From the NCBI GenBank assembly GCA_037893225.1, contig JAZGUH010000378.1, forward strand, positions 799,001 to 863,000: a DNA stretch of 64,000 nucleotides, written 5' to 3'. Shown piece by piece: positions 63,953-64,000 of the stretch (positions are counted from its first letter, which is position 1; the number at the start of each line of letters is the position of its first letter). Position numbers and translations under genes: made by a program. The stretch is from Hippasteria phrygiana (Eukaryota > Echinodermata > Asteroidea > Valvatida > Goniasteridae). A model generated the notes under the pieces. That model was given only the letters and a program-made list of their open reading frames with translations. It had not been told where the DNA came from and ran no database searches.

Positions 63953-64000
63953 CCAACGGCTCCTTGATGTGTCCACGGCGACCCCACTTGGTATGCAGCT
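63953..64000 (-). CDS. TSR1: TSR1, penultimate exon (partial, runs off window)
   Basis: The last 48 bases of a minus-strand exon encode LHTKWGRRGHIKEPL plus one base of glycine, before donor [31 protein letters not shown] is continuous across this junction in TSR1 proteins, and the phase matches the last exon exactly. The remainder of the gene lies beyond the right edge. Confidence 0.94.

Overview
The window is animal nuclear DNA with large introns, small phase-matched exons and canonical GT/AG splice sites, packed with transposon relics. I recognise three conserved animal genes. A laminin beta gene on the minus strand is cut by the left edge; its signal-peptide exon is at 10887-10932 and its laminin N-terminal (LN) exon at 223-782. 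A complete 15-exon DENND6 (FAM116) gene on the plus strand runs from 14719 to 53632 and encodes 589 residues. The last two coding exons of a TSR1 gene lie on the minus strand at the right edge (62409-62599 and 63953-64000+). The repeats (Penelope-like element, CR1/Jockey-like LINE pieces, tRNA-related elements, hAT/piggyBac/Tc1/Tigger-like MITEs, very frequent TACATGTA words) suggest a marine invertebrate, perhaps a deuterostome such as an echinoderm or hemichordate. The species cannot be fixed from sequence alone.

Layout. 1-10932: laminin beta start and its 10.1 kb first intron, containing a hAT MITE with a perfect target duplication, fold-back elements and a 0.8 kb CCGGGT-rich TIR element. 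10933-14718: head-to-head intergenic region with a palindromic element carrying tRNA-like sequences in both arms. 14719-53632: DENND6. Intron 1 (15.1 kb) holds a decayed Penelope-like element, a tRNA-derived SINE and a 6.3 kb block (20687-26991) with about 47 copies of the palindrome TGACGTCA. Intron 2 (9.7 kb) holds nested hAT-like elements. Later introns hold TTAA-flanked MITEs, LINE 3' ends and tRNA-like elements that sit very close to some splice sites. 53633-62408: DENND6 3' UTR and a convergent intergenic region made mostly of nested MITEs. 62409-64000: the 3' end of TSR1, with a deleted Tc1-like element and a Penelope-like 3' end in its last intron.

The three genes act in separate processes: basement membrane (laminin), Rab activation in endosomal traffic (DENND6) and 40S ribosome maturation (TSR1). 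Nothing indicates a shared pathway; their adjacency looks like ordinary animal gene order. The unusual content is the repeat fraction: the TGACGTCA array, whose units end like Helitrons; the tRNA-bearing palindrome; and nested TTAA insertions whose empty sites can be read from sister copies inside the same window. No bacterial operon, CRISPR array or intact transposase was seen.
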